Source of the DNA: Austwickia sp. TVS 96-490-7B
Lineage (GTDB): Bacteria > Actinomycetota > Actinomycetes > Actinomycetales > Dermatophilaceae
DNA: 41,813 nucleotides
Direction of reading: 5' to 3'
NCBI RefSeq assembly: GCF_019331795.1
Contig: NZ_JAHPZL010000002.1
Location: 1-41,813 of the forward strand
Positions 8,169 through 15,768 of the stretch are shown in pieces. Under the pieces are notes generated by a model. The model worked only from the letters and a program-made list of their open reading frames with translations. It made no database searches and was not told where the DNA came from. How positions within the stretch are numbered: position 1 is the stretch's first letter; each line of letters opens with the position of its first letter. Both the position numbers and the translations under genes were made by a program.

Positions 8169-8841
8169 GTAGAACTCCAGCAGCACGTCGAGGTCGTCGA
8201 TGATCTTCGCGGTGGACTTGGGCCACTTCGCCCTGTAGCCCCGTTCGAAGGCCCGGGCCGCCTGCTCGGCGTGGTCCTTGTCTTGAGCGTTCCAGATCTC
8301 GGCCAGCGCGGCCTTCACTCCCGGCTGGGCCGACTTCGGCAGCGCATTGAGCACGTTGGCGATCTTGTGGAACCAGCAGCGCTGCTCCTTGGTGTCAGGG
8401 AACACCTCTCGCACCGCTCTGCCCAGAACCCAAGCGCGCCATCTCCCACGGCCAGCACGGGGGCGCACATCCCGTGGCGTTGCAGTCGCGCAGTAGATCA
8501 GCCCATGACTCGGTGGACTCCCGGTGCCCGTCGTCGAGCGCGACCAGCTCCTTGGTGCCATCAGCACGCACCCCGATGATCACCAGCAGGCACACCTTGT
8601 CCTGCTCCAGGCGGACCTTGAGGTGGATTCCATCGACCCAGCAGTAGACGTAGTCAGTGCCCTTCAACGGCCGCTTGTTGAACGCGGCCGCCTCGTCTTG
8701 CCACTGCGTGGTCAGCATCTGCCGGGCGCCGTCACGCACGATCTCGTCGAGCAACGACCCACCCGCCACCTCGTTGGACGCCACGGCGTCCTGGACTACC
8801 TTGAGCACTGGGTACACCTTCCCGAGCCGGCGCGCCAACGC
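8169..8841 (-). pseudogene. IS256/Mutator-family transposase, internally deleted and frameshifted
   Basis: The minus strand carries recognisable blocks in order: ARRLGKVYPVLKVVQDAVAS, ARQMLT, QWQDEAAAFNKRPL, DYVYCWVDGIHLKVRLEQDKVCLL, GVRADGTKELVALDDGHRESTESWADLLRDC. The next blocks lie in two other frames: APVLAVGDGALGFW, then VREVFPDTKEQRCWFHKIANVLNALPKSAQPG and KWPKSTAKIIDDLDVLLEFY. Compared with the family, roughly 100 or more residues are missing between ARQML and QWQDE. There are two frameshifts near 8400-8460, and the C-terminus after LLEFY (normally DYPAEHW...) is replaced by IS3 DNA at about 8166-8170. The element cannot be functional. Confidence 0.9.
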
Positions 8842-9169
8842 CGACCCTGATCAGAACCTTGTGATTGCTTCGATCCTGCTCGGGAGGTGCACCTACTTCA
8901 CGTCACCTCACCGAGAGCCATCCACAGGTTCTGTTCATTGCTCCTCCATACGAAAGCTAACTTGCCCTGTCCCACCCACGAGACGATCATCCAGATCCAC
9001 GTTGCTAGATGAGGCAAGATACGAGCGGCGATAAGCCCCCGAAGTTCAGATTCTTGTGTATCATAAAACAAGCCAATATATTTTGGTGCAGTTGACTTTG
9101 CATGACCAGAACAAATAGCGATGTGCCCACAATTTATCGCTTGGCGCCCGGGGATCATCATTCCCGAAG
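8842..9169. other. AT-richer intergenic stretch after the IS256 remnant
   Basis: The first ~70 bases may be the 5' end of the IS256 copy. The remainder is noticeably AT-richer than the surrounding genes (for example around 9055-9085) and contains no gene I can support. A 133-codon minus-strand ORF crosses it but has an unlikely composition. Confidence 0.4.
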
Positions 9170-9412
9170 ATGAAAGAGTGCCAGATGGCCCTTCACGGTA
9201 ACAACATGAATCAAAATTCCATCCGCACGGCAACCATTTCGATACTCCTGACCTTTGCATGCTTTTCTGCGGCACTACCTCTTTCGGCGCATCTGTCAAG
9301 ATGTGATCTGAACTGGCACCTAGTTGCCTTGGAAGCGTTTTTGCTGATCGCAGGGACGATCTTTGGTTTATTGGCTCGAAGAGCGAGTAATCGAGTCAAA
9401 GATGGTAAATGA
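9170..9412 (+). CDS. Small two-TM protein, hypothetical
   Basis: Up to 80 residues. Possible starts are at 9170, 9185 (GAAAGAG upstream) and 9206. The sequence has two clear hydrophobic segments, TATISILLTFACFSAALPLSA and LVALEAFLLIAGTIFGLLA, and ends in a basic tail (RRASNRVKDGK). Its base composition is unlike the high-GC genes around it, and it sits between the IS256 and IS5-like remnants, so it is probably acquired DNA. Family unknown; it may be a fragment. Confidence 0.4.
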   Translation: MKECQMALHGNNMNQNSIRTATISILLTFACFSAALPLSAHLSRCDLNWHLVALEAFLLIAGTIFGLLARRASNRVKDGK

Positions 9413-9534
9413 GCCCCCTCTTTTTGAAATCTATGCGCATTGTCATGCGGGAATTTTCCCTTTGATGAAAACATGTAAACATCCGGGTTGCAGGCCCGCA
9501 CAGTGGGCTATTTACTCCTAGCTGATCGCTCACA

Positions 9535-9565
9535 AATAACGCCCTCTGGAATTTAGGGCGTTATT
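9535..9565. repeat. Perfect 11-bp inverted repeat at the left end of the IS
   Basis: AATAACGCCCT (9535-9545) and AGGGCGTTATT (9555-9565) form an 11-bp stem with a nine-base loop. The right arm belongs to the IS terminal repeat. The left arm lies just outside it, mirroring an extra GTGAATAACGC copy outside the right end at about 10297-10307. Confidence 0.75.
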
Positions 9566-10292
9566 CACGAGGCATTTCAAGGTCATTCTTGGCTACCAGC
9601 CAAGTCGATAGAGCTCGAGTCGGGTAATGACGGCAATGATATCGGGGAGTTCGGTGAGTCTGCCTCGATAGCCGCTGGCGAGAAAACCTCAGTGTTTCCA
9701 GGTGTCCGGTCAGGGTGGAGGCGACTTGGATGCTGACACACTGGCAACGGCGTTGACCGGAGTAGGTGGCTTTGGCGACCTCTTGCCCCTGAGCTGGGCG
9801 GTTGCCCGTCGGGGCGTACGTGCCGTCGATGAGGATGGCTCGTCCATCACTAGCGGCTTCCTCTAGGGAGATGCTGGTGAAGGTCAGGGCTTCATTGATG
9901 ACGAGGAGCATCCTGCGATGGATGCGTGAAGCGGTGGATTGTGAAATATGCAGCAGATCAGCTAGGAACATCTGTGCCAGAGTGTTCCGTAGGAGTTCCA
10001 GGGTGAGGATGACGTGTTCTTTGACGGGCAACCGGTGTCTCCTCAAGTCGATTCCCCGGGAGTGAAAAATGTCGGTGACCCGCCTGACGAGTTCATTGAG
10101 TGCATCGTGATCGAGTCCTGCTGCACGACTGGTACCGCATCGGTCGCTTCCCTGAGAGATGTGAGTCGTCTAACCTAATGATCTCAAAGCGGCCGATGTT
10201 TTTATGTATGTGTATGGTGACAGGTGTGTATCGATTGTTTCCCGGGGTGCGGGACATGGGTCGCTAGCGCCTCGTGAATAACGCCTTAAATT
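9550..10292 (-). mobile_element. Degenerate IS5-like insertion sequence with terminal inverted repeats
   Basis: The bases at 9550-9573 and the reverse complement of 10269-10292 match over 24 positions with one difference. The shared inner part is GGCGTTATTCACGAGGC. These are the terminal inverted repeats. Between them lies a broken DDE transposase gene on the minus strand. The element is about 740 bases, shorter than an intact IS of this kind, because the transposase has lost its middle. A related end sequence occurs at 23548. Confidence 0.75.
9593..10046 (-). pseudogene. IS5-like DDE transposase, internally deleted
   Basis: The N-terminal part reads RRHRLPVKEHVILTLELLRN and then QMFLADLLHISQSTASRIHRRM, a helix-turn-helix. 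AILIDGTYAPTGNRPAQ carries the first catalytic Asp, and YSGQRRCQCVSIQVASTLTGHL follows. This matches the DDE_Tnp_4-type layout (IDGT... YSGK... VQVA). Soon afterwards similarity jumps to another frame, GYRGRLTELPDIIAVITRLELYRLGW, ending at a TAG at 9593-9595. That looks like the C-terminus, so the central catalytic region has been deleted. The frame is open upstream to about 10110, but no ATG or GTG is seen; 10046 is a TTG. Confidence 0.75.
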
Positions 10293-10503
10293 TCTTGTGA
10301 ATAACGCTCCTTAGTGGGGCTATGACAATGGAAATCCGATGAGGAGCAGAACGCTTTGATATTCTTGGCATTGAAGGAAATGTGCGTGCATTAATGCGGA
10401 CGCCCATCACTGCATCTTGTTTGGATGGAACCGCACTCAACAGCTCTTGACTTTCATGTCGTCATTGCTTCATATTCGCTAATGATGGTGCCGAGATATG
10501 GCA

Positions 10504-11616
10504 TCAACCTCGGGTGCGTTCCTGCAGGTAAACGCCGAGGTAGGGGATCGCAAAACGCACGAGTCCGTGCCCTGCTGGCTCGATGGTGCCATTGCTGATG
10601 AGGCGGTCTCGGTAGACTCCGGCGTACTGTGCGGACACTCCCAGTCGGGTGGCGATTTCCCCGGTGCGGGATGGTCCTTCTCCGTCGATAGCCATCGCTT
10701 CGACGTACGCCTTGTCCATGTCTGAAAGGCGCGCTACTGCTGGTTCGTGCACGAGCAAACCCAGCCGTTTTGTTGCTTGTGTGACGCCGATGCGCACATC
10801 ATCCCGAGTCACTGTTGGTTCCAAGGGATGTTGCAGCCAAATCCGGTGCCCGACGAGTTGCACGAGGAAGGGATAGCCGTACGTCGCTTCTGCTGCATAG
10901 AGCGCGTCGTCGTCGCTGAGTTCTCGTCCGGCTTCGCTGAAAGTTTGGACGTAGGCGTCGGCGACCTCATCTACGGGCACGTCCCCGAGGTCGTATCTTT
11001 CGGCGCGCCGCAGGAAGGTCACGACGTCGTCGTTGAGGAGATCAGCGACTGCCCACGGCAGTCCTGCTGCAGCAAAAGCCAGGTCGCGTTGTTCTCGGCG
11101 TGCTACTTGCATGAGTTCGCCGAGTTTGCGCAGTTCGTCTCGGTCGGCGCTTTGCACCTCGTCGACGGTGATGACGAGGCCTGTTTCTCGTGGTCGTAAC
11201 GCGTTGGTGAGTTCCACCACTTGGGCTCGCAGTGTCGATTCTGCGGGGAATCTGTCGACAACGGTGCCGCCGCCCCCACCGAAGGGGGTGGTGAGGCTGA
11301 CCTGGGTGAGTCGTTCTTTGGAGCGGGTGCCGTGCTCAGCGAGGAGCCGAGGGAGGTGGTCGCGGGTGAGTCGGTCGAGCAGTCCGCGTGACGCGGTTTC
11401 CCGGACGATCAGCCACCCCAGGGCGGCAGCGTGATCTTCGTAGGCGTTGAGCATCACGGTCTTGCCCGTGCCTCTCGCTCCGACGAAGAGGACTGTGCGA
11501 GTGGGGGATTGAGGGCCGTCGTCGAAGCTGTCACGGACGTCGTCGAGGATTTGGTCTCGACCGATGAGGATGTGGGGGCTGGCGCCGAAGGTCGGTGCGA
11601 ACGGGTTACGAGCCAT
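10504..11616 (-). CDS. Stand-alone AAA-type ATPase with C-terminal winged helix (Orc1/Cdc6-like layout)
   Basis: Encodes 370 residues from the ATG at 11616 (ARNPFAPTFGASPHILIGRDQILDDV). Walker A is GARGTGKT (~50-57) and Walker B LVITVDEVQ (~147-155). A sensor-like segment, AFAAAGLPWAVADLL, and a helical lid with TYGYPFLVQLVGHRIW follow. The C-terminal ~80 residues (MDKAYVEAMAIDGEGPSRTGEIATRLGVSAQYAGVYRDRLISNGTI) resemble a winged helix, so DNA or partner binding is likely. Such ATPases resemble the archaeal-ATPase/AAA_16 group; the cellular role is not known. Only a weak CAGGG sits directly against the start, so the message may be leaderless. It follows the IS cluster and is not clearly linked to the SCP2/transketolase operon 77 bases away. 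Confidence 0.8.
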   Translation of the reverse strand: MARNPFAPTFGASPHILIGRDQILDDVRDSFDDGPQSPTRTVLFVGARGTGKTVMLNAYEDHAAALGWLIVRETASRGLLDRLTRDHLPRLLAEHGTRSKERLTQVSLTTPFGGGGGTVVDRFPAESTLRAQVVELTNALRPRETGLVITVDEVQSADRDELRKLGELMQVARREQRDLAFAAAGLPWAVADLLNDDVVTFLRRAERYDLGDVPVDEVADAYVQTFSEAGRELSDDDALYAAEATYGYPFLVQLVGHRIWLQHPLEPTVTRDDVRIGVTQATKRLGLLVHEPAVARLSDMDKAYVEAMAIDGEGPSRTGEIATRLGVSAQYAGVYRDRLISNGTIEPAGHGLVRFAIPYLGVYLQERTRG

Positions 11617-11693
11617 CCCTGAAGTATAAAAAATCACCGCGAAATATAAAGGAATCTCAAGGGTCTGGCGTGTCGCGGATAACCGTCACCTCG

Positions 11694-12557
11694 TTACGGC
11701 TTGGCATACGCGCCCACCGCGAGCATGTACTCACCGATCTGGGCACCAAACTCCGGAGCTCCTTCCATGATCAGTTTGCCCGCTGCCGTGGACTCGAGCA
11801 TGTCGTCGATGTCGAGAAGGATCCCGAGCGCCGAATCCAACGAGTCGAACCGCAACGTAAAAAACGGCTGACTGCGTCGATATTCACCACGGGCAGCTTT
11901 GGTGCGTCCCCCCTTGACCCGCAGATACGCCCCCACATCAGGATGGTTGTCCACCGCCCAGGCATAGACCCGGTCCGGAGACCGCGACGCCCACCGACGG
12001 ATCTCCGGATGCCCGACTTTGTTCAAGCCACTGATCCCCGCAGAGAGCAACGCAAAAAACAACCGTACGACGAGCGCTTTGTCGGCCTCTGCCGTGGGAG
12101 GTTTCGTCGCTCCGAGCAGCCTGGACAACGTGAGCAAGGCGCGAATGAAAGCGACAGCCAGGGCGATGCGGCGCGGGGAGCGCAAGCCGCGGATGCGTGG
12201 TGGTCGACTGGGGCGTCCTTGGAAGAACCGGTTGAACGAGGTGAGGGTCGGGAATGCCAGCTCGATGTCAGGGAGGTCGTAGGCGCCCATCCGGATGTCG
12301 ATGGTGCCGTTGATGATGATGGCGTGCAGGGCGTGGCGGTCGCCGTCGTAGGGGACGCTGACTTGGATGATGCCGTTTTTCTCAGCGAAAGCGGCTCGGG
12401 TGGTGGGGTGGTCGGTGGCGAGGATTTTGATGAGGGGGAGGACGCCGCGCAAGAAGACCGTGGCGGCGAGGATGTCCTCGCTAGGGGCGGGTGGGAGGGC
12501 AGCGTCGGTCGTCGATCCGGGGAGTGCGACGTCGTATCGGGTTGGGTGGGTGGTCAT
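11694..12557 (-). CDS. Tandem SCP2-like protein B, last gene of the transketolase operon
   Basis: Encodes 287 residues. The start ATG overlaps the stop of the preceding transketolase subunit by one base, so coupling is likely. I do not recognise a characterised homologue. The first half (GIIQVSVPYDGDRHALHAIIINGTIDIRMGAYDLPDIELAFPTLTSFNRFFQGR) has the beta-strand, acidic-turn and helix pattern of SCP2 sterol-carrier folds. The second half (HPDVGAYLRVKGGRTKAARGEYRRSQPFFTLRFDSLDSALGILLDIDDML) repeats this pattern. It aligns over its length with the protein encoded at 15769-16539, so the two are paralogues at the ends of one operon. A role in binding a hydrophobic ligand or presenting a substrate is inference. 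No signal peptide or membrane segment is evident. Confidence 0.75.
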   Translation of the reverse strand: MTTHPTRYDVALPGSTTDAALPPAPSEDILAATVFLRGVLPLIKILATDHPTTRAAFAEKNGIIQVSVPYDGDRHALHAIIINGTIDIRMGAYDLPDIELAFPTLTSFNRFFQGRPSRPPRIRGLRSPRRIALAVAFIRALLTLSRLLGATKPPTAEADKALVVRLFFALLSAGISGLNKVGHPEIRRWASRSPDRVYAWAVDNHPDVGAYLRVKGGRTKAARGEYRRSQPFFTLRFDSLDSALGILLDIDDMLESTAAGKLIMEGAPEFGAQIGEYMLAVGAYAKP

Positions 12558-13567
12558 CAGAATTCGTCGTCCCAGGTGTCGTCGTCTTCGATGTCGATGC
12601 GCAGGACGTCGCGGACCGTGTTCATCACACCGGTGGTGTCATAGCCGTGGTGGGCCATGAGGTCTTCGTGCAGGCCGATGGGGGAGTAGCAGTCGTGGAG
12701 GCCGAGGCGTCGGAAGGCGCAGGCGCGGCCGTTTTCGGCGATGACTTCGGCGACGGCGCCGCCTAGTCCACCGATGATGGTGTGGTCTTCAACGGTGATG
12801 ATGCGACGAGTGTCGTGGATGGCGGTGCGGATGGCGTCGGCATCGAGGGGTTTGATGGTGTGCATGTTGAGGACGCGGCAGTGAACGCCGTCGGTGGCAG
12901 CAAGCTCTCGGGCGGCTTGGAGCGCCGGGTAGACCCCTGATCCGCAGGCGATGAGGGTGATGTCAGTGCCGTCGTGGAGGACGTCGGCGACTCCGATGCG
13001 GAAGCCGTATTCCATGGTGGTGTGGACGTTTTGGTCGAAGCCGCGGTTGATGCGCACGTAGACCGGGCCGGGTCGTTCGTAGGCAGCAACGACGGCATTG
13101 GCGGTTTCGATGCCATCGGCGGGGCACAGCACGGTCAGGTTGGCCATGGCGCGCATGATGGCGAGGTCTTCAGTGCAGTGGTGGGTGGATCCGGCCTGTC
13201 CGAAGCTGAGACCGGCGTGGGATCCGATCATTTTGACGTTGAGGTTGGGATAGCAGATGTCGGTGTGGACCTGGTCGAGGGCGCGCATGGAGGTGAAGAT
13301 CGCGAAGCTGGAGGTGAAGGGCACTAATCCGCAGGCGGCCATCCCGGCAGCAGCGCCAATCATGTTGGCTTCCGCGATCCCGAAGTTGTAGAAACGATCG
13401 GGGAAGCGGTCCGCGAAGACCCCCACTTTGGTGGATTTAGCCAGGTCAGAGGTGAGGGTGACGATGTCGGGGTGTGTTTCAGCGAGGTCGGCGAGGACGG
13501 TGGCATAGATCTCCGCGGTGGAGAGTTTGGTGGTCTCGTCGACGGTGTAGGTCAGTCCGCCGGGCAT
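12557..13567 (-). CDS. Split transketolase, C-terminal (Pyr and C) subunit
   Basis: Encodes 336 residues. It contains the pyrimidine-binding domain: VTLTSDLAKSTKVGVFADRFPDRFYNFGIAEANMIGAAAGMAACGLVPFTSSFAIF, where the Glu of GIAEAN activates thiamine diphosphate. AGLSFGQAGSTHHCTEDLAIMRAMANLTVLCPAD follows. The C-terminal domain has VYVRINRG, ITLIACGSGVYPALQAA and IITVEDHTIIGGLGGAVAEV. It pairs with the N-terminal subunit encoded one base upstream; the two halves together match the transketolase/DXS layout. Two-subunit transketolases of this kind often work in dedicated biosynthetic pathways rather than in the pentose phosphate pathway. The acidic tail (DIEDDDTWDDEF) is unusual. Confidence 0.93.
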   Translation of the reverse strand: MPGGLTYTVDETTKLSTAEIYATVLADLAETHPDIVTLTSDLAKSTKVGVFADRFPDRFYNFGIAEANMIGAAAGMAACGLVPFTSSFAIFTSMRALDQVHTDICYPNLNVKMIGSHAGLSFGQAGSTHHCTEDLAIMRAMANLTVLCPADGIETANAVVAAYERPGPVYVRINRGFDQNVHTTMEYGFRIGVADVLHDGTDITLIACGSGVYPALQAARELAATDGVHCRVLNMHTIKPLDADAIRTAIHDTRRIITVEDHTIIGGLGGAVAEVIAENGRACAFRRLGLHDCYSPIGLHEDLMAHHGYDTTGVMNTVRDVLRIDIEDDDTWDDEF

Positions 13568-13568
13568 G

Positions 13569-14468
13569 TCAGTGCTCCTGTCCGTACGTCGAGGCGGTGG
13601 CGGCGAAGGCGTCGTCGAGCGCAGCGAGCCGTTGCGCGTCGTACCTGGTCAGTGCGTCGAGGCAGCGGGCGTGGATCTCGTCGTTGATGGCGCCGTAATG
13701 CCAGCGGTAGTCGCCTGCCATGAAGTCCACGCCGCAGGCTTTGATGGTGTCGGCGACGATGCAGCAGGGTTTGCCGGTGACGGTTGCGGCGTGGCTGAAA
13801 GCGTCGTCGATGGCCTGGTAGTCGTGGCCGTCGATGCGGGTGACGTCGAAACCGAAGGCGCGAAATTTGTCATCGAGGGGTTCAAGAGCCATGACGTCTT
13901 CGGTCGGGCCGTCGATCATGCACCGGTTGCGGTCGACGACGATGACGAGATTGTCGAGGCGGTAGTGGGCCATGGCCATGGCGGCTTCCCAGTTGGAGCC
14001 TTCGTTCAGTTCGCCGTCACCGACGATGCAGTAGGTGCGCCAGGCGTGGTGGAGTTGGCGGGCGGCGAGCGCGAAGCCGAGGGCCAGGGACATGCCGTGG
14101 CCGAGTGATCCGGTGGAGGCTTCGACGCCGGTGACTTTGTTGGCGTCGAGGTGCATGCCGAGGCGGGATCCGGTGAGGTTGAACTCTTTGAGTTCTTCGG
14201 TGGGGAGCCAGCCGAGGTCGGCGAGGACACCGACGTAGGCGACGGCGCAGTGTCCTTTGGAGAGGAGGAAGCGGTCGCGGTGGGGGTCGTGCGGGTCGTG
14301 GGGGTTGATTCGCATGTGGTGGTAGTAGAGATAGGTCATGAGGTCGTTGACGGAGAGTCCGCCGCCGATGTGGGCGCTGCCAGCCCAGTAGGTGACGTCG
14401 ATGGTGCTGCGGCGAAGTTGGGCGGCTTTGGTTTCGAGGGCGTGTCGTTGGGTGCGGGTGAGTGCCAT
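13569..14468 (-). CDS. Split transketolase, N-terminal (PP) subunit
   Basis: Encodes 299 residues with a GGAAGGA ribosome-binding site six bases before the ATG. The thiamine diphosphate PP domain is complete: AGSAHIGGGLSVNDLMTYLYY, DRFLLSKGHCAVAYVGVLADLGWL, STGSLGHGMSLALGFALAAR and the metal/ThDP motif IVGDGELNEGSNWEAAMAMAHYRLDNLVIVVDRN (GDG...N). ADTIKACGVDFMAGDYRWHYG is near the C-terminus. It lies between the class III aminotransferase gene (30-base gap) and the C-terminal subunit gene (one-base gap). The donor and acceptor sugars or ketones cannot be read from the sequence. Confidence 0.93.
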   Translation of the reverse strand: MALTRTQRHALETKAAQLRRSTIDVTYWAGSAHIGGGLSVNDLMTYLYYHHMRINPHDPHDPHRDRFLLSKGHCAVAYVGVLADLGWLPTEELKEFNLTGSRLGMHLDANKVTGVEASTGSLGHGMSLALGFALAARQLHHAWRTYCIVGDGELNEGSNWEAAMAMAHYRLDNLVIVVDRNRCMIDGPTEDVMALEPLDDKFRAFGFDVTRIDGHDYQAIDDAFSHAATVTGKPCCIVADTIKACGVDFMAGDYRWHYGAINDEIHARCLDALTRYDAQRLAALDDAFAATASTYGQEH

Positions 14469-14498
14469 GGGGTGTCCTTCCGTACGGCGGTCGCCGGG

Positions 14499-15755
14499 TC
14501 AGGGGATGTCTGGGTGGCGGGCGCGGACGGCCCCGAAGGCTTCGTGGGCGACGTCGAGGGTGTGGGCGATGTCGGCGTCGGTGAGGGCGAGGTTGAGGAA
14601 GAGGTTGTGGTGGTTGGTGAAGAACACGCCGCGGCGGACGCATTCGGCGACCCATTCCTGGTGGAGGTACAGGTTGTCGTCGTTGGTGATGCGCATGTAC
14701 CACATGCTGGGTTCGCCGCTGATGCGCAGGTCGAAGCCGTGTTCGGCGCCTGCAGCATGGAGGCCTGCGGTGAGGGTGCGGCCCATGTCGAGTAGGCGGG
14801 TGGCGGCGTCGAGTTCGCGGAGGCGTCGGACGGTGGCGATGCCAGCGGCGAAGGGGACTGCGGATAGCCAATAGGAGCCGGTGTACATGACGGATCCGGC
14901 GGCGGCTTTGAGGGAGTCGGTGCCGACGAGGGCGGAAACGTTCCAGCCGTTGGCGAGGGCTTTGCAGTAGCACTGCAGGTCAGCGTCAAAACCGTAGTGG
15001 GCGGCTGATCCGTTGGTGTTGAGGCGAAAACCGGCACGGACGTCGTCGATGGCTAGGACGATGCCGTGGTCGGTGCAGAGCCGGCGTACGGCGTCCCACC
15101 AGCCGGGAGGGGGGAGTTCGTTGTCGGCGAAGACTGGATGGTGGTAGGGGGTGGCCATGAGGATGGCGATTTGACCGGGGTGTTCGTCAATGATGCGGCG
15201 TAGCCCGGCGAGGTCACCCCAGGTGGCGTAGAGGTTGTTGTCGACATCGGCTGCGGTGATGCCGGGGTGCCCGAGTTGTTGGGTCCACGGCGCGACGCCA
15301 TGGTAGTGGCCGCGGAAGAGGATGGCTTTGTCACGGCCGGTGGCGGCGCGGGCGACCATCATGGCGAGAGAGGTGGTGTCACCGCCGTTTTTGGCGAAGA
15401 ACGCCCAGTCGGCGCCGGTGATGGTGTCGACGAGGAGTTCAGCGAAGTCGACCATGGTGGTGGTGGGCAGAGTGGTGCAGTTGCCGAGGTCAAGTTGCTG
15501 ACGGGCGGCAGCGTCGACGTCGGGGTCGCGGTAGCCGAGGATGTTGGGGCCGTAAGCGCACATGTAGTCGATGTAGCGGTTGCCGTCGACATCCCACACG
15601 TAGGCGCCGTCGGCGTGGGAGGCGTAGAAGGGGTAGGCGGAGACGGGGATGTAGCAGCCTTCGCTGGGGCCGAGGTGGCCGTAAATCCCAGCGGGGATGA
15701 CGTTGAGGGCTCGGGCGAATAGCGCCCGACTGGCGGGGTAGTCGTAGGTCTGCAC
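14499..15755 (-). CDS. Class III PLP aminotransferase (glutamate-1-semialdehyde aminomutase-like)
   Basis: Encodes 418 residues from a GTG at 15755 with AAGGAG five bases upstream. The fold-type I aminotransferase core is clear: DGAYVWDVDGNRYIDYMCAYGPNILGY, FFAKNGGDTTSLAMMVARAATGRDKAILFRGHYHG, IDDVRAGFRLN with the Asp that pairs with the pyridine nitrogen, and CYCKALANGW with the probable Schiff-base Lys. SGEPSMWYMRIT and FFTNHHNLFLNLALTDADI complete it. Layout and length fit the HemL-like branch, but the genes around it (transketolase halves, SCP2-like proteins) do not fit haem synthesis. It more likely aminates a ketone or aldehyde product of the transketolase, or moves an amino group within it. 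The gene starts 14 bases after the SCP2-like A stop. Confidence 0.9.
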   Translation of the reverse strand: MQTYDYPASRALFARALNVIPAGIYGHLGPSEGCYIPVSAYPFYASHADGAYVWDVDGNRYIDYMCAYGPNILGYRDPDVDAAARQQLDLGNCTTLPTTTMVDFAELLVDTITGADWAFFAKNGGDTTSLAMMVARAATGRDKAILFRGHYHGVAPWTQQLGHPGITAADVDNNLYATWGDLAGLRRIIDEHPGQIAILMATPYHHPVFADNELPPPGWWDAVRRLCTDHGIVLAIDDVRAGFRLNTNGSAAHYGFDADLQCYCKALANGWNVSALVGTDSLKAAAGSVMYTGSYWLSAVPFAAGIATVRRLRELDAATRLLDMGRTLTAGLHAAGAEHGFDLRISGEPSMWYMRITNDDNLYLHQEWVAECVRRGVFFTNHHNLFLNLALTDADIAHTLDVAHEAFGAVRARHPDIP

Positions 15756-15768
15756 GGGGGCTCCTTCG

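Noticed and set aside
8898-9299. 133-codon minus-strand ORF in the AT-richer stretch
   Set aside because: Cys/Trp-rich, unlikely composition, and it overlaps a plus-strand ORF with two convincing hydrophobic segments.
10170-10188. Iron-box-like CTAACCTAA upstream of the IS transposase
   Set aside because: Only one half-site matches and it lies inside a degenerate IS, with no iron gene next to it.
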